Shown: positions 7,823 through 15,862 of the stretch, piece after piece
Layout of the letters: the number at the start of each line of letters is the position of its first letter
Numbering within the stretch: position 1 is the first letter of the stretch
NCBI GenBank assembly: GCA_016285835.1
Contig: JAEERM010000019.1
Coordinates: 1 to 39,086, forward strand
DNA: 39,086 nt
Origin: Fibrobacter sp.
GTDB lineage: Bacteria; Fibrobacterota; Fibrobacteria; Fibrobacterales; Fibrobacteraceae
Direction of reading: 5' to 3'
Translations under genes and position numbers: made by a program
Notes under the pieces: generated by a model
What the model saw: only the letters and a program-made list of their open reading frames with translations
What the model was told of the DNA's origin: nothing
Databases searched by the model: none

Positions 7823-8677
7823 CTACTTGTTCTCGTCAGCCTGCACCAAGTGAGCATCATGGACGTTCTTTTTACAGTCTTCGGGTTCCTTCATGTAGTC
7901 GCCGTACATCTGCGTGAGCACCTTGTCGTAATCTTCCGGGCCCATCAATTCCAAGCCTTCGAACGGGTAGAGTTTGCCCTTCCCATAATAGGACTTGGGG
8001 AACATCTCCTTGAACTTGTACTGACCCATGAAATTCACGACCCAGTTCGTATCCTGGACTTTGTATTTTCTCAACAGGACATCCAGTTTTTCCAGCCACT
8101 TCTTATAATTCTTGCCACCATGGACGTTAAACATCTTAACAATGGCGATAATAATTCTTTCGGAAAGCGGCCTATTCGGACGGTGCAAGTTCACCTTGTC
8201 AAAACAGGCGATATGGTACCACATGCGAGCCCACAACAGGCGCAACATGTGAATGCGGCGGGAAATAGCCCCGTTCGGCATGCCATCGAGCGGAAACACG
8301 TCGACCCATACGTTTTCATAGCGGGTCACAACGCTCCCTTCGCGTTTCATCAAATACCGATTGTCCACAATCCGCGAGAAATAGTAATGGTGGTCCGACT
8401 CGTCTCGGAACGTTCTCAGTTCCAAGTGTTCTGGCAAATTGGCAGAAATGTCCCGAATAAAACGTTCATAATCCTCACGGTAAAGGCCGATATCAATATC
8501 GTCGTCCCAAGGAATGAACCCCTTATGCCGCACGGCACCCAACAAACTTCCACCCAGCAAAAAATATGGCATGGAAGTGTTTTCCAGATACTTCCTTACC
8601 AACTGAAATACATCAAAAATCTTCTCCTGCGCACCGGTCAATGCAATTGGCTGTTTCGTTTTTGAATCAAGACCCAT
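7823..8677 (-). CDS. LicD family protein, copy 2
   Basis: 284-residue paralogue of the downstream LicD protein. It has 'YFLLGGSLLGAVRHKG' and 'WDDDIDIGLYREDY' as the metal and nucleotide site, 'VWVDVFPLDGMPNGA', and the C-terminal 'GPEDYDKVLTQMYGDYM' signature. I set the start at ATG 8677. The frame can be extended to a TTG at 8701, but AAAGGA lies just upstream of the ATG and homology begins inside. The stop is 2 nt from the next LicD start, consistent with translational coupling. The two copies share motif order but differ widely between motifs, arguing for distinct substrates or positions rather than a recent duplication. The product is predicted cytosolic, acting on lipid-linked glycan. 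Confidence 0.88.
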   Translation of the reverse strand: MGLDSKTKQPIALTGAQEKIFDVFQLVRKYLENTSMPYFLLGGSLLGAVRHKGFIPWDDDIDIGLYREDYERFIRDISANLPEHLELRTFRDESDHHYYFSRIVDNRYLMKREGSVVTRYENVWVDVFPLDGMPNGAISRRIHMLRLLWARMWYHIACFDKVNLHRPNRPLSERIIIAIVKMFNVHGGKNYKKWLEKLDVLLRKYKVQDTNWVVNFMGQYKFKEMFPKSYYGKGKLYPFEGLELMGPEDYDKVLTQMYGDYMKEPEDCKKNVHDAHLVQADENK

Positions 8678-8758
8678 TTTTAATTCGTTTCCTTTTAGCA
8701 ATTGCGAGTATGCATAACCTCGCCTAAAGCATCAGAACCAAACACCATACATCCTATA

Positions 8759-10129
8759 TTATTCTGCTTTTCCCTTTCCTATTCCAGACACTTCAAAACC
8801 AATCTTGCGAAGAGCGTCGGCATCAAGGATATTGCGGCCGTCGAAGACGAATGCAGGCTTCGCCATACCCTTGTAAATGCGTGTCCAGTCGAGTTCGGCA
8901 AAGCATTTCCATTCGGTGCAGATGACCACAGCATGGGCACCTTCGGCAGCCTTGTACGGGTCTTCTTCGAACTGGACCTGGTCAATGACATCCTTCAGGT
9001 CGCGCTTCGCATCGGGGATAGCCTTCGGGTCGGTCACGACCGGCTGTGCATGTTCGGCGAGCAAGTCGCGAACAACGAGGTTCGCCGGGCTTTCGCGCGT
9101 ATCGCCGGTGTTCGCCTTGAATGCAAAACCGAACACGGCAATCTTCTTGCCCGCAATCGTATTGAACATCGTTTCGAGCATGCGGTCCACCACGCGGTGA
9201 GTCTGCCACTCGTTAATTTTCACCACCGATTCCCAGTAGGCAGCCACTTCGGGGAGTCCATAGTAACCGCACAGGTATACGAGGTTCAAGATATCCTTCT
9301 TGAAGCAGCTTCCGCCAAAACCGATGGACGCCTTCAGGAACTTGGGGCCGATGCGGCGGTCCTTACCCATCACGTAGGCAACCTCATCCACGTCGGCACC
9401 GGTCTTTTCGCAAAGGGCACTGATGGAGTTGATGGAGCTGATGCGCTGCGCGAGGAAGGCGTTCGCAGTGAGTTTCGTGAGTTCGGAACTCCAAAGGTTC
9501 GTCGTAAGGATGCGGTCACGCGGCACCCAGTGAGCATAAACATCTACGAGTTTCTGGCAGGCGGCAAGGCCCGATTCCGTCTGGTGCGATCCGATAAGCA
9601 CGCGATCCGGTTCAAACAAGTCGTTAATGGCCGTCCCTTCGGCAAGGAACTCAGGGTTGCTAAGCACTTCGAAATGCAGGCCCTTATCGTTGCTGTTCAG
9701 GATGCGTTCCATCGCGGCGGCGGTACGCACCGGAAGCGTGGACTTTTCGACGATAATCTTGCCTTCGTCGGCAATTTCCAGAATGTTGCGGGCAGTCTTT
9801 TCCCAGTACTGCAAGTCAGAGGCCTTGCCAGCACCGTGGCCAAACGTCTTGGTCGGAGTATTCACGGAAACGAAGATGATGTCCGCTTCCTTGATTGCGG
9901 CAGGAATATCCGTGCTGAAGAACAAGTTACGGCCGCGAGCACGCTTCACCACATCGTCCAGGCCGGGTTCAAATATCGGGAGATTCTCGCTGTTCCACGC
10001 GTCAATGCGAGACTGGTTGATATCGACTACGGTAACTTTAACATCGGGGCACTTGTCGGCGATAACAGTCATAGTGGGGCCACCGACGTAGCCCGCACCG
10101 ATACAGACAATATTGGTTTTGAAACTCAT
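8759..10129 (-). CDS. ugd: UDP-glucose 6-dehydrogenase, animal-like sequence type
   Basis: 456-residue NAD-dependent enzyme oxidising UDP-glucose to UDP-glucuronate, a precursor for uronic acid residues in the glycan. The N-terminal Rossmann motif is '[16 protein letters not shown]'. The catalytic cysteine is C275 in '[10 protein letters not shown]', with '[10 protein letters not shown]' and '[13 protein letters not shown]' also present. Several stretches ('[16 protein letters not shown]', 'EPGLDDVV', '[18 protein letters not shown]', '[15 protein letters not shown]') read like the metazoan/plant UGDH class rather than the shorter E. coli Ugd type, and the catalytic Cys position nearly equals that of the human enzyme (C276). 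It lies between the CotH gene and the LicD pair on the same strand. An 81-nt spacer before the LicD genes leaves room for a separate promoter. Confidence 0.95.
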   Translation of the reverse strand: MSFKTNIVCIGAGYVGGPTMTVIADKCPDVKVTVVDINQSRIDAWNSENLPIFEPGLDDVVKRARGRNLFFSTDIPAAIKEADIIFVSVNTPTKTFGHGAGKASDLQYWEKTARNILEIADEGKIIVEKSTLPVRTAAAMERILNSNDKGLHFEVLSNPEFLAEGTAINDLFEPDRVLIGSHQTESGLAACQKLVDVYAHWVPRDRILTTNLWSSELTKLTANAFLAQRISSINSISALCEKTGADVDEVAYVMGKDRRIGPKFLKASIGFGGSCFKKDILNLVYLCGYYGLPEVAAYWESVVKINEWQTHRVVDRMLETMFNTIAGKKIAVFGFAFKANTGDTRESPANLVVRDLLAEHAQPVVTDPKAIPDAKRDLKDVIDQVQFEEDPYKAAEGAHAVVICTEWKCFAELDWTRIYKGMAKPAFVFDGRNILDADALRKIGFEVSGIGKGKAE

Positions 10130-10196
10130 AATGCTCCCAATTTAGCAAATTGGGATGCGCATCATCAAAAGAAATCGGCCATATACCACGTTATTT

Positions 10197-11546
10197 CTAC
10201 TGCAACCCGTTTATTTCCAAATCCAATCTGGAGATTTGATTTATATAAACGGTCTTGAGCATTTCTACAGCATCATCGAAACTGAATTTTTCATCCCCTA
10301 TCAAATCTGTTTTGATGCGAATGGGCCATATAGAATAGTTTCTTTCATTGGAATCATGGATATAATCGGCAATAGAATCGATAAACACATCATTCTTAAA
10401 AAATGCTTCTTTATAAGAATTCCACTGTTGTTTCAAAAGCGAAATAAAATTTTTATTCTTTAACAGTTTATCGTACCATAGTCTTTTTGTGCAACATAGG
10501 CCCAATCTTGATGGATTGAACGTCATATAATCAAAATCCCAAACAGGCCCTATTTTCAATTTACCATTCAGGTCCTTATGCATAAAAACACTCTTGGGAC
10601 CATTTATTTCATAATTTTGCGCAATATTATTTACAATAAAATAATCCACAAAACTTTTCAGGTCGATATATTCTTCAATGTCTAAGCCATCCATCTTTCC
10701 ATACAAAATAGACTCAACGGTATCGATATAATCCTGAATATAAGCAAAGGAGGCAGCCGTCGGATTATCAGGATTTTTTATATTCACAGGATAATTTTTT
10801 ATCGTCGTCCTAAATTTGTATTCTTCATCGTAGTTCTTGTCAAATTCGAGCAAATACGCATTTTTGTCAATATTCACCCTAGATTCTTTCACCTCTACTT
10901 TTTCGCAGAGATAATAGTTTCCCAAAAAGGTCCCGTTCAAAAACAATTCTACAAAAACGCCTTTCGGAGACCATTCCAAATCGGTATTAGACGCCACCTT
11001 GAAAGCCAAGGCATTTCGCATTAATGTACGTTCTCGATAATTCGCCAGCAGGACCCAGTTCTTTGCACCCGGCATGCCGAACAAAGAAACTTTCTTATTA
11101 AACTTGATGGCATACGGTTTTTTAGGATAATACACCCATGTCGTGTTTCCGCGACCGCGAATCAACATGTCATAAATTTTAGATTTTGGCTTGTTTTTCC
11201 CAAAAATTTGGAATTCTGCATTCACATAATTTTCGCGATCTTCGATCTCTTTAGAATACTCAGTTTTAATGACAATTCTAGGTAAACCGACATACGGATA
11301 TTCAGAATCATCAAACGGGAGACTTTCCATCACAGGCAAGCCGTCTTCTTCCAAATCGTCAGAATCCACATTAGAACTTATTATCGGACTTGAATCGATC
11401 TTTTTTATCGATTCCGCCACACCTTGAACATTCTCGGAAACCATTATCTCTGTGGCGCAATTATAGCATTCGCTATTGCTACAAGCCACAAAAACGACAA
11501 CCAAGCAAAGACAGCAAAAGCAATGACGTAAATAAATAAGTAACAT
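10197..11546 (-). CDS. CotH-family kinase-like lipoprotein (small form)
   Basis: 449-residue protein of the CotH family, named for a spore-coat protein kinase but widespread on non-sporing bacterial surfaces. The start is set at ATG 11546; the frame also opens at a GTG at 11594. The product begins 'MLLIYLRHCFCC' and reaches a lipobox 'VVVFVAC|SNS', so a lipoprotein is predicted. CotH blocks are 'LIRGRGNTTWVYYPKKPYAI', 'NWVLLANYRERTLMRNALAF', 'VELFLNGTFLGNYYLCEKVEV', 'VNNIAQNYEINGPKSVFMHK' and the acidic 'IGPVWDFDYMTFN'. The gene is visibly richer in A+T than its neighbours ugd and the large CotH gene. It is the most upstream gene of the minus polysaccharide arm, 67 nt before ugd. The substrate is unknown: protein phosphorylation, or attachment to surface glycan. 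Confidence 0.85.
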   Translation of the reverse strand: MLLIYLRHCFCCLCLVVVFVACSNSECYNCATEIMVSENVQGVAESIKKIDSSPIISSNVDSDDLEEDGLPVMESLPFDDSEYPYVGLPRIVIKTEYSKEIEDRENYVNAEFQIFGKNKPKSKIYDMLIRGRGNTTWVYYPKKPYAIKFNKKVSLFGMPGAKNWVLLANYRERTLMRNALAFKVASNTDLEWSPKGVFVELFLNGTFLGNYYLCEKVEVKESRVNIDKNAYLLEFDKNYDEEYKFRTTIKNYPVNIKNPDNPTAASFAYIQDYIDTVESILYGKMDGLDIEEYIDLKSFVDYFIVNNIAQNYEINGPKSVFMHKDLNGKLKIGPVWDFDYMTFNPSRLGLCCTKRLWYDKLLKNKNFISLLKQQWNSYKEAFFKNDVFIDSIADYIHDSNERNYSIWPIRIKTDLIGDEKFSFDDAVEMLKTVYINQISRLDLEINGLQ

Positions 11547-11630
11547 TAAGCCAAATAATAGCAAAAAAAGCAAGTCCTTTAAAGACGAAAACACTTCTTT
11601 TATAGGTTTTTCCCTAGAATACAGACAATA

Positions 11631-11659
11631 AAAAGGCTCCCCGCCATAGCGAAGAGCCC
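11631..11659 (-). terminator. Rho-independent terminator after the large CotH gene
   Basis: On the minus strand GGCTC pairs with GAGCC around a ~15-nt loop and is followed by TTTTT. It lies ~40 nt beyond the stop of the 1037-residue CotH protein and separates that gene from the polysaccharide arm. Confidence 0.7.
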
Positions 11660-11695
11660 CAAAGGAGTTGTTTTTTAAAGAATTTTACATCAAAA

Positions 11696-14600
11696 TCACT
11701 TGAATTGGGCGGTAATGCTTGTCACTTCGCCCGGATTGACAGAGCGAGTGGCATCCTTTACGCCATCGCTCCAGCCGGAGAACACGCCACCGTTAGTCCC
11801 GACCGCCGTCAGCGTCACCGGAACCTGCGAGTAGAAATTCGCCGTAATGGAGGACGCCTGGCCAATCGAAAGACCATCCACATAGACCTCACCGGAACCG
11901 GAACGGCCTATCGTCAGCGGAACCGGATTGCTAATCGAGAAGAACGTTTCCATTTCCGACGTAATCTGCTGTTGTCTGGAAGAGGCAAAGTTCTTAATCG
12001 TAGCCAAATCCTGATCCATGCTGGAAGCATTGTAATTCCAGAGCTGTTGGTCTCTCGCCATTTCCGACTGGACCTGGCTCTGCAAATCATTAATCATCTT
12101 CAGAATGCGTTCCGGCGTGAAATAGACAGCCAGCAACACTACAAACCGGTTCACGAAAGCACGCGTGAATGGAGGATATTCCATAAGCCGACGAAGCAAA
12201 AGCGTTTCCTTCGCATTGCCGCTTCCACCGCCACCCATGCCGAAGCCAGCAGCCATCTGCGTACCGCTTGCACTGGTGACATAGCTGAAGATATTCGTCG
12301 TATTCATCGAATAATTTGTTCCGAACCCAAAGTCCGTGTCGTAAATGAACCATTTCCACTTGGTCTTCTGGCTTGCCACGCGCCACTTCTTCAAGTTGTT
12401 GTGCGGCCAGTCGCGGTTATTCACGAACATTTCCGTCTGCATATAGTTGATATAGTTGTCTATATCGATCTGGTCCGAAATTTTCTTATAGTTGGCTTCG
12501 TTGTTCAAGCTATTGGACTGGAGCCAATCCATCATGGCCACGTAATCGGCACTGGAACCAGCCGTCGCCTCGTCATTGGCGTCGAGCAGGTCGATATCGT
12601 TCGCGTCAAGGCCATACTTGGTCTCGTAATAATACTCGTTGTTACGCTCACGCATATCGTGGATACCATAGTAAACACCGTTATAGAACACAATTACATA
12701 GCGGCCTCTCTGGTAATCGACATTCAGCCCATCCGAGATGGCAGTTCCCACACGGTCGCGGACATAGTCGTTTCCACTGTTGTTACCGAAGTTGCGCACC
12801 GAGAACGCCTTGAACTTAGTCAATTCAGGGTGATCGGGGAACAGAGTGTATTTAAGACGCTTGTCGCCATACTGTTCGCGGAAGGTGACAGAGAAGGACT
12901 TCTTTTCCTTGGCACGGCTGTACTGGCCCGAAATTTTGAAGTCTCCCATGATTCCGAATCCAGGCTGCTTGGCACCGGGTTCAATCAGTTCCACGTACAC
13001 AGGGAGTTCCCTGTTGCTCCAGTAGTTCGCACCCTTGTGCGGGTCCATCATCTGGGCACCATCGCCAGTCATATACAAGCCAGAATCCTGGCTGAACATG
13101 GACTGCGGATCCGTCGTAACAAAGAGGGCGGGGAGCGAGGGCTGCGTTTCAAACACATAGGTGCGGTTGAGCATGTCGCTCCGGTAGGCGCCATCGACAT
13201 ACGTCACACAACGGAGCACCGTCGTGGCTGAAATATTCAGAGACTGCGTCACCGGGCTGCTGTTGATTGTCGGTTCAGCACCACCTGTGGCACAACGGCT
13301 ACCCTGCGGGAGCGTGACCGTCACAGGTGAAGAATAGAACCCGGACGGAGGAACGGACGATTCACCCGAAGCGGCCTGAGTAGCACTCACTTCGCCAATC
13401 GTGGCACCATACGGGCTCGGATCGGCAATGCCCCACTGGCCAGCTTCATTCTTGCCCCATGTTGCGGTGACAGGAACGGCATTGTACCGGACAGAGTCCA
13501 AAATTCCGCCTTCCTTGTTCACGAGGTAAAGCGCACCGCCATCCTTGTCCACCTTGAACGTGGTATGGGGTTCATGGCCACGATTACGGCCAATATAGGA
13601 GAATATCTTGATTTCAGTATTTTCGACGGCCTGCGATTCCGAGAAGAATGTCGTACCGGACACATTCGAAAGGTTGAGACCCGTAGCCTTGTCGCCCAGG
13701 CGGATACTATATACTGTAGAAGAGTCGCCCGTACCCTTGAGGTTCTTGCCACTCCAGCTACCGATAGAGCCGTTGTTGTCGTTGAGGTTCAGGCGGATTT
13801 TATGCCCCTTCGTGACATAGCCCTTGAGAACCAGCTGGTTCACCTTGCTCAAGTTAGTCGTGCTGGAATTGACGACAAACGAGGCATTCGAGGCACCGGC
13901 AGGCACACTCAAGACAGCGCCAAACATATTGGCACCATTCTGGTTAAAACACAGAGCGGATTGGCCCGGCAAATTACTGACAGCCGGAGCGCTTGCAGCA
14001 CCCGTGGTACCGCCCATACCCATGCCCATGCCACCTTGGTCACCCCCCATACCCATGCCGCCCATGGCACCCATGTCGAATCCGCCAAAGTCAAATCCAC
14101 CCATACCGCTGACAACGCTTTCATTCGCTTGGCAGTTCGTGGAAATCAAATTGACGGAATCGGAAGGAGGCGCATAGTCGGAGTAGTTCTTGCCCGACAT
14201 GAATACGACCATGTAGGACTTGGCCGGAATGACCGCTTTGCCGAACGACCAGCGACGCGGGAACTTGAGGTCATTGCTCAATGCGATGCCGCTCAAATCC
14301 ACCGGGGAATCCGAAGTATTGTACAACTCGAGCCAACCCGGGTCGTTTCCTTCTTCGTCCTTAAGACTTGCGTTCGATGGTGAAACTTCACTGAAGACCA
14401 CAGGGGAATTCCCAACATAAGGAGGAGGTTCCGTCAAGGGAACCTGCGTCGAATCCTCGCCGGGGAGAAGCCCTTCGTGCGAGTCCTTTGCCGAGAAATC
14501 GCGGGCCGTGCTACTGGCCGGGACCCCGCTACCGCTGGATCCGGCCACGACTTCACCCGTGACAGGGTCTACATTCGTGGAACTACCCGGTTGGGAATCC

Positions 14601-14809
14601 GTCGAGCCGGGGGTGACATCACCGTTTTGTTCGCCACTAGAAGACGAACCGGCAATGACGTCATCACCGCCCTGGGGGTCACCAGACTGGGCGATGGGAT
14701 TCGGATCGTTGGAATCCGAATCATTGGAGCATGACATTAAGGCAATGCACGCCGAACAAAACAAAACCTTAATCCATACAGTCGAGAGTGGAGATTGTCT
14801 GTACTGCAT
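11696..14809 (-). CDS. Large CotH-family lipoprotein with lamin-tail domain and Gly/Met-rich insert
   Basis: 1037-residue predicted outer-surface lipoprotein. The signal peptide ends in lipobox LMSC with lipidated C27. A Ser/Gly/Asp-rich linker runs to ~residue 130 ('GSSSSGEQNGD' style). A lamin-tail domain follows (~133-210: 'VVFSEVSPSNASLKDEEGN', 'GWLELYNTSDSPVDLSG'). Next is a Gly/Met/Phe-rich low-complexity insert (~230-265), then a beta-rich region, a chitobiase-C-terminal-like segment (~480-550, 'SGFYSSPVTVTLPQG'), and the CotH module (~555-930: 'FKISGQYSRAKEKKSFSV', 'VRNFGNNSGNDYVRDRVG', 'YGIHDMRERNNEYYYE', 'FVNNRDWPHNNLKKWR', 'FIYDTDFGFG'). The C-terminus is an InlB-like repeat ('GGVFSGWSDGVKDATR'). 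The architecture is that of a surface-displayed CotH protein; adhesion or cell-surface phosphorylation is inferred, not shown. A terminator follows. Confidence 0.88.
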   Translation of the reverse strand: MQYRQSPLSTVWIKVLFCSACIALMSCSNDSDSNDPNPIAQSGDPQGGDDVIAGSSSSGEQNGDVTPGSTDSQPGSSTNVDPVTGEVVAGSSGSGVPASSTARDFSAKDSHEGLLPGEDSTQVPLTEPPPYVGNSPVVFSEVSPSNASLKDEEGNDPGWLELYNTSDSPVDLSGIALSNDLKFPRRWSFGKAVIPAKSYMVVFMSGKNYSDYAPPSDSVNLISTNCQANESVVSGMGGFDFGGFDMGAMGGMGMGGDQGGMGMGMGGTTGAASAPAVSNLPGQSALCFNQNGANMFGAVLSVPAGASNASFVVNSSTTNLSKVNQLVLKGYVTKGHKIRLNLNDNNGSIGSWSGKNLKGTGDSSTVYSIRLGDKATGLNLSNVSGTTFFSESQAVENTEIKIFSYIGRNRGHEPHTTFKVDKDGGALYLVNKEGGILDSVRYNAVPVTATWGKNEAGQWGIADPSPYGATIGEVSATQAASGESSVPPSGFYSSPVTVTLPQGSRCATGGAEPTINSSPVTQSLNISATTVLRCVTYVDGAYRSDMLNRTYVFETQPSLPALFVTTDPQSMFSQDSGLYMTGDGAQMMDPHKGANYWSNRELPVYVELIEPGAKQPGFGIMGDFKISGQYSRAKEKKSFSVTFREQYGDKRLKYTLFPDHPELTKFKAFSVRNFGNNSGNDYVRDRVGTAISDGLNVDYQRGRYVIVFYNGVYYGIHDMRERNNEYYYETKYGLDANDIDLLDANDEATAGSSADYVAMMDWLQSNSLNNEANYKKISDQIDIDNYINYMQTEMFVNNRDWPHNNLKKWRVASQKTKWKWFIYDTDFGFGTNYSMNTTNIFSYVTSASGTQMAAGFGMGGGGSGNAKETLLLRRLMEYPPFTRAFVNRFVVLLAVYFTPERILKMINDLQSQVQSEMARDQQLWNYNASSMDQDLATIKNFASSRQQQITSEMETFFSISNPVPLTIGRSGSGEVYVDGLSIGQASSITANFYSQVPVTLTAVGTNGGVFSGWSDGVKDATRSVNPGEVTSITAQFK

Positions 14810-14966
14810 GTCTTTAAAGTAGGCATATAACGGGCTACAAATCCATAATTTTGTGAAAAAACGGAGATATACGTTGTGTTTTTTACATCAACCCGAACAC
14901 TCTGTGACGGCAATCACACCCCGAGTAAAATTTTAATTGCAAGTCACAAGACTCGCATCTTTTTGT
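14810..14966. other. Intergenic region upstream of the large CotH gene
   Basis: A 157-nt AT-rich gap between the EamA transporter stop and the CotH start, both on the minus strand. It should hold the CotH promoter. TATAT-like stretches are present (for example around 14823-14828 and 14868-14873), but none has convincing spacing to a -33 or -35 box. A short hairpin GTGA-ttgccg-TCAC lies at ~14907-14920 without a following U-tract, so it is not called a terminator. Confidence 0.4.
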
Positions 14967-15803
14967 TCAGTGAGAATTTTTTCTCGGTCTCCGAACAACA
15001 AAAAGTGCAGCTCCAATCAACACCAAAGATACCGAGATGATTTTCCCCAGCGGGAAGGATTCCGCGAACACGATTCCACCGGCGAGAGTCGGTACAGCGG
15101 CACCGACCGCAGCGCTGAACGGGACGATGAAAAGCGCGCGCCCTCTCGAAAAGGACACCTGCGAATAGATAAAAGCGATGGTGTATGTCACCACGTAACC
15201 CCACAGGCGTGCATCCAGAAGGAGCCCGAGAATAGTGTCAATACCGAGAGTGTCCAAATCAAAATCCATGGCAATGCTCTTATAGAATACGGCAGAAAGG
15301 CCGAAGCCCACTCCCATAATCAAGGAATCTACTATTTCACGATTCCTATAGCACAGATGTACAAACAAAGTAACTATAGAAAGAGTCCCAGCATAGCTCC
15401 AAAGCATCGCAACGTTCTGCGTGCCAGTAGCCTCTCCCATGGTTTCGACCGAGTAGGTAAGCCCTGCCACCACAAAACAAATGGCAACGATAATGCGCTT
15501 GGTCAACTTTTCCTTGAGGAGCCAGAACCCCATAAGCGCGGTAAGCACGGGGTTGAGCACCATCATCGGCTGCACTTGGCTCAAGTCGTAACGGGCCATG
15601 GCCACATAGTAACCGAGAGTCGCAATTGCCGAGCAAGAAATCCCAAGCCACCAGTATCCATTGCTCACAACACCCTTGAAAAACTGCCAAGGGTTCGCAA
15701 CACCTCCCGTCCGTTTGCCCACTTTGGAAATCCCCGATTTCTCGAGGATGTTGCCGCAAGCAAAACAAAACGCGGGGCCGATAGTCAATAAGAAAAAGAG
15801 CAT
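14967..15803 (-). CDS. EamA/DMT-superfamily transporter
   Basis: 278-residue polytopic inner-membrane protein with about ten hydrophobic helices in two repeated halves, the drug/metabolite transporter layout. The N-terminal helix 'LFFLLTIGPAFCFACGNIL', mid-protein 'MMVLNPVLTALMGFWLLKEKLT' and C-terminal 'LFIVPFSAAVGAAVPTLAGGIVFAESFPLGKI' show the two EamA repeats, each ending in the P..a...g...l.E... pattern. ATG 15803 is chosen; the frame also allows a TTG at 15809. The substrate cannot be read from sequence. The gene follows the lytic transglycosylase gene by ~60 nt on the same strand with no terminator between them, so read-through is plausible. Confidence 0.85.
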   Translation of the reverse strand: MLFFLLTIGPAFCFACGNILEKSGISKVGKRTGGVANPWQFFKGVVSNGYWWLGISCSAIATLGYYVAMARYDLSQVQPMMVLNPVLTALMGFWLLKEKLTKRIIVAICFVVAGLTYSVETMGEATGTQNVAMLWSYAGTLSIVTLFVHLCYRNREIVDSLIMGVGFGLSAVFYKSIAMDFDLDTLGIDTILGLLLDARLWGYVVTYTIAFIYSQVSFSRGRALFIVPFSAAVGAAVPTLAGGIVFAESFPLGKIISVSLVLIGAALFVVRRPRKNSH

Positions 15804-15862
15804 CTTCAAAAAATCAAGGTAACAACGTTTGGGCCAATGTAGAATTTATACCACAGGGTTAT

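Noticed and set aside
8702..10258. 518-codon plus-strand open frame opposite ugd
   Set aside because: It is the antisense of a fully recognisable UDP-glucose dehydrogenase; its translation has no family features and the codon use is a shadow of the real gene.
14812..14824. Leaderless promoter before the large CotH gene
   Set aside because: An octamer TACTTTAA ends 4 nt before the ATG but differs from TAnnTTTG at the two key last positions.
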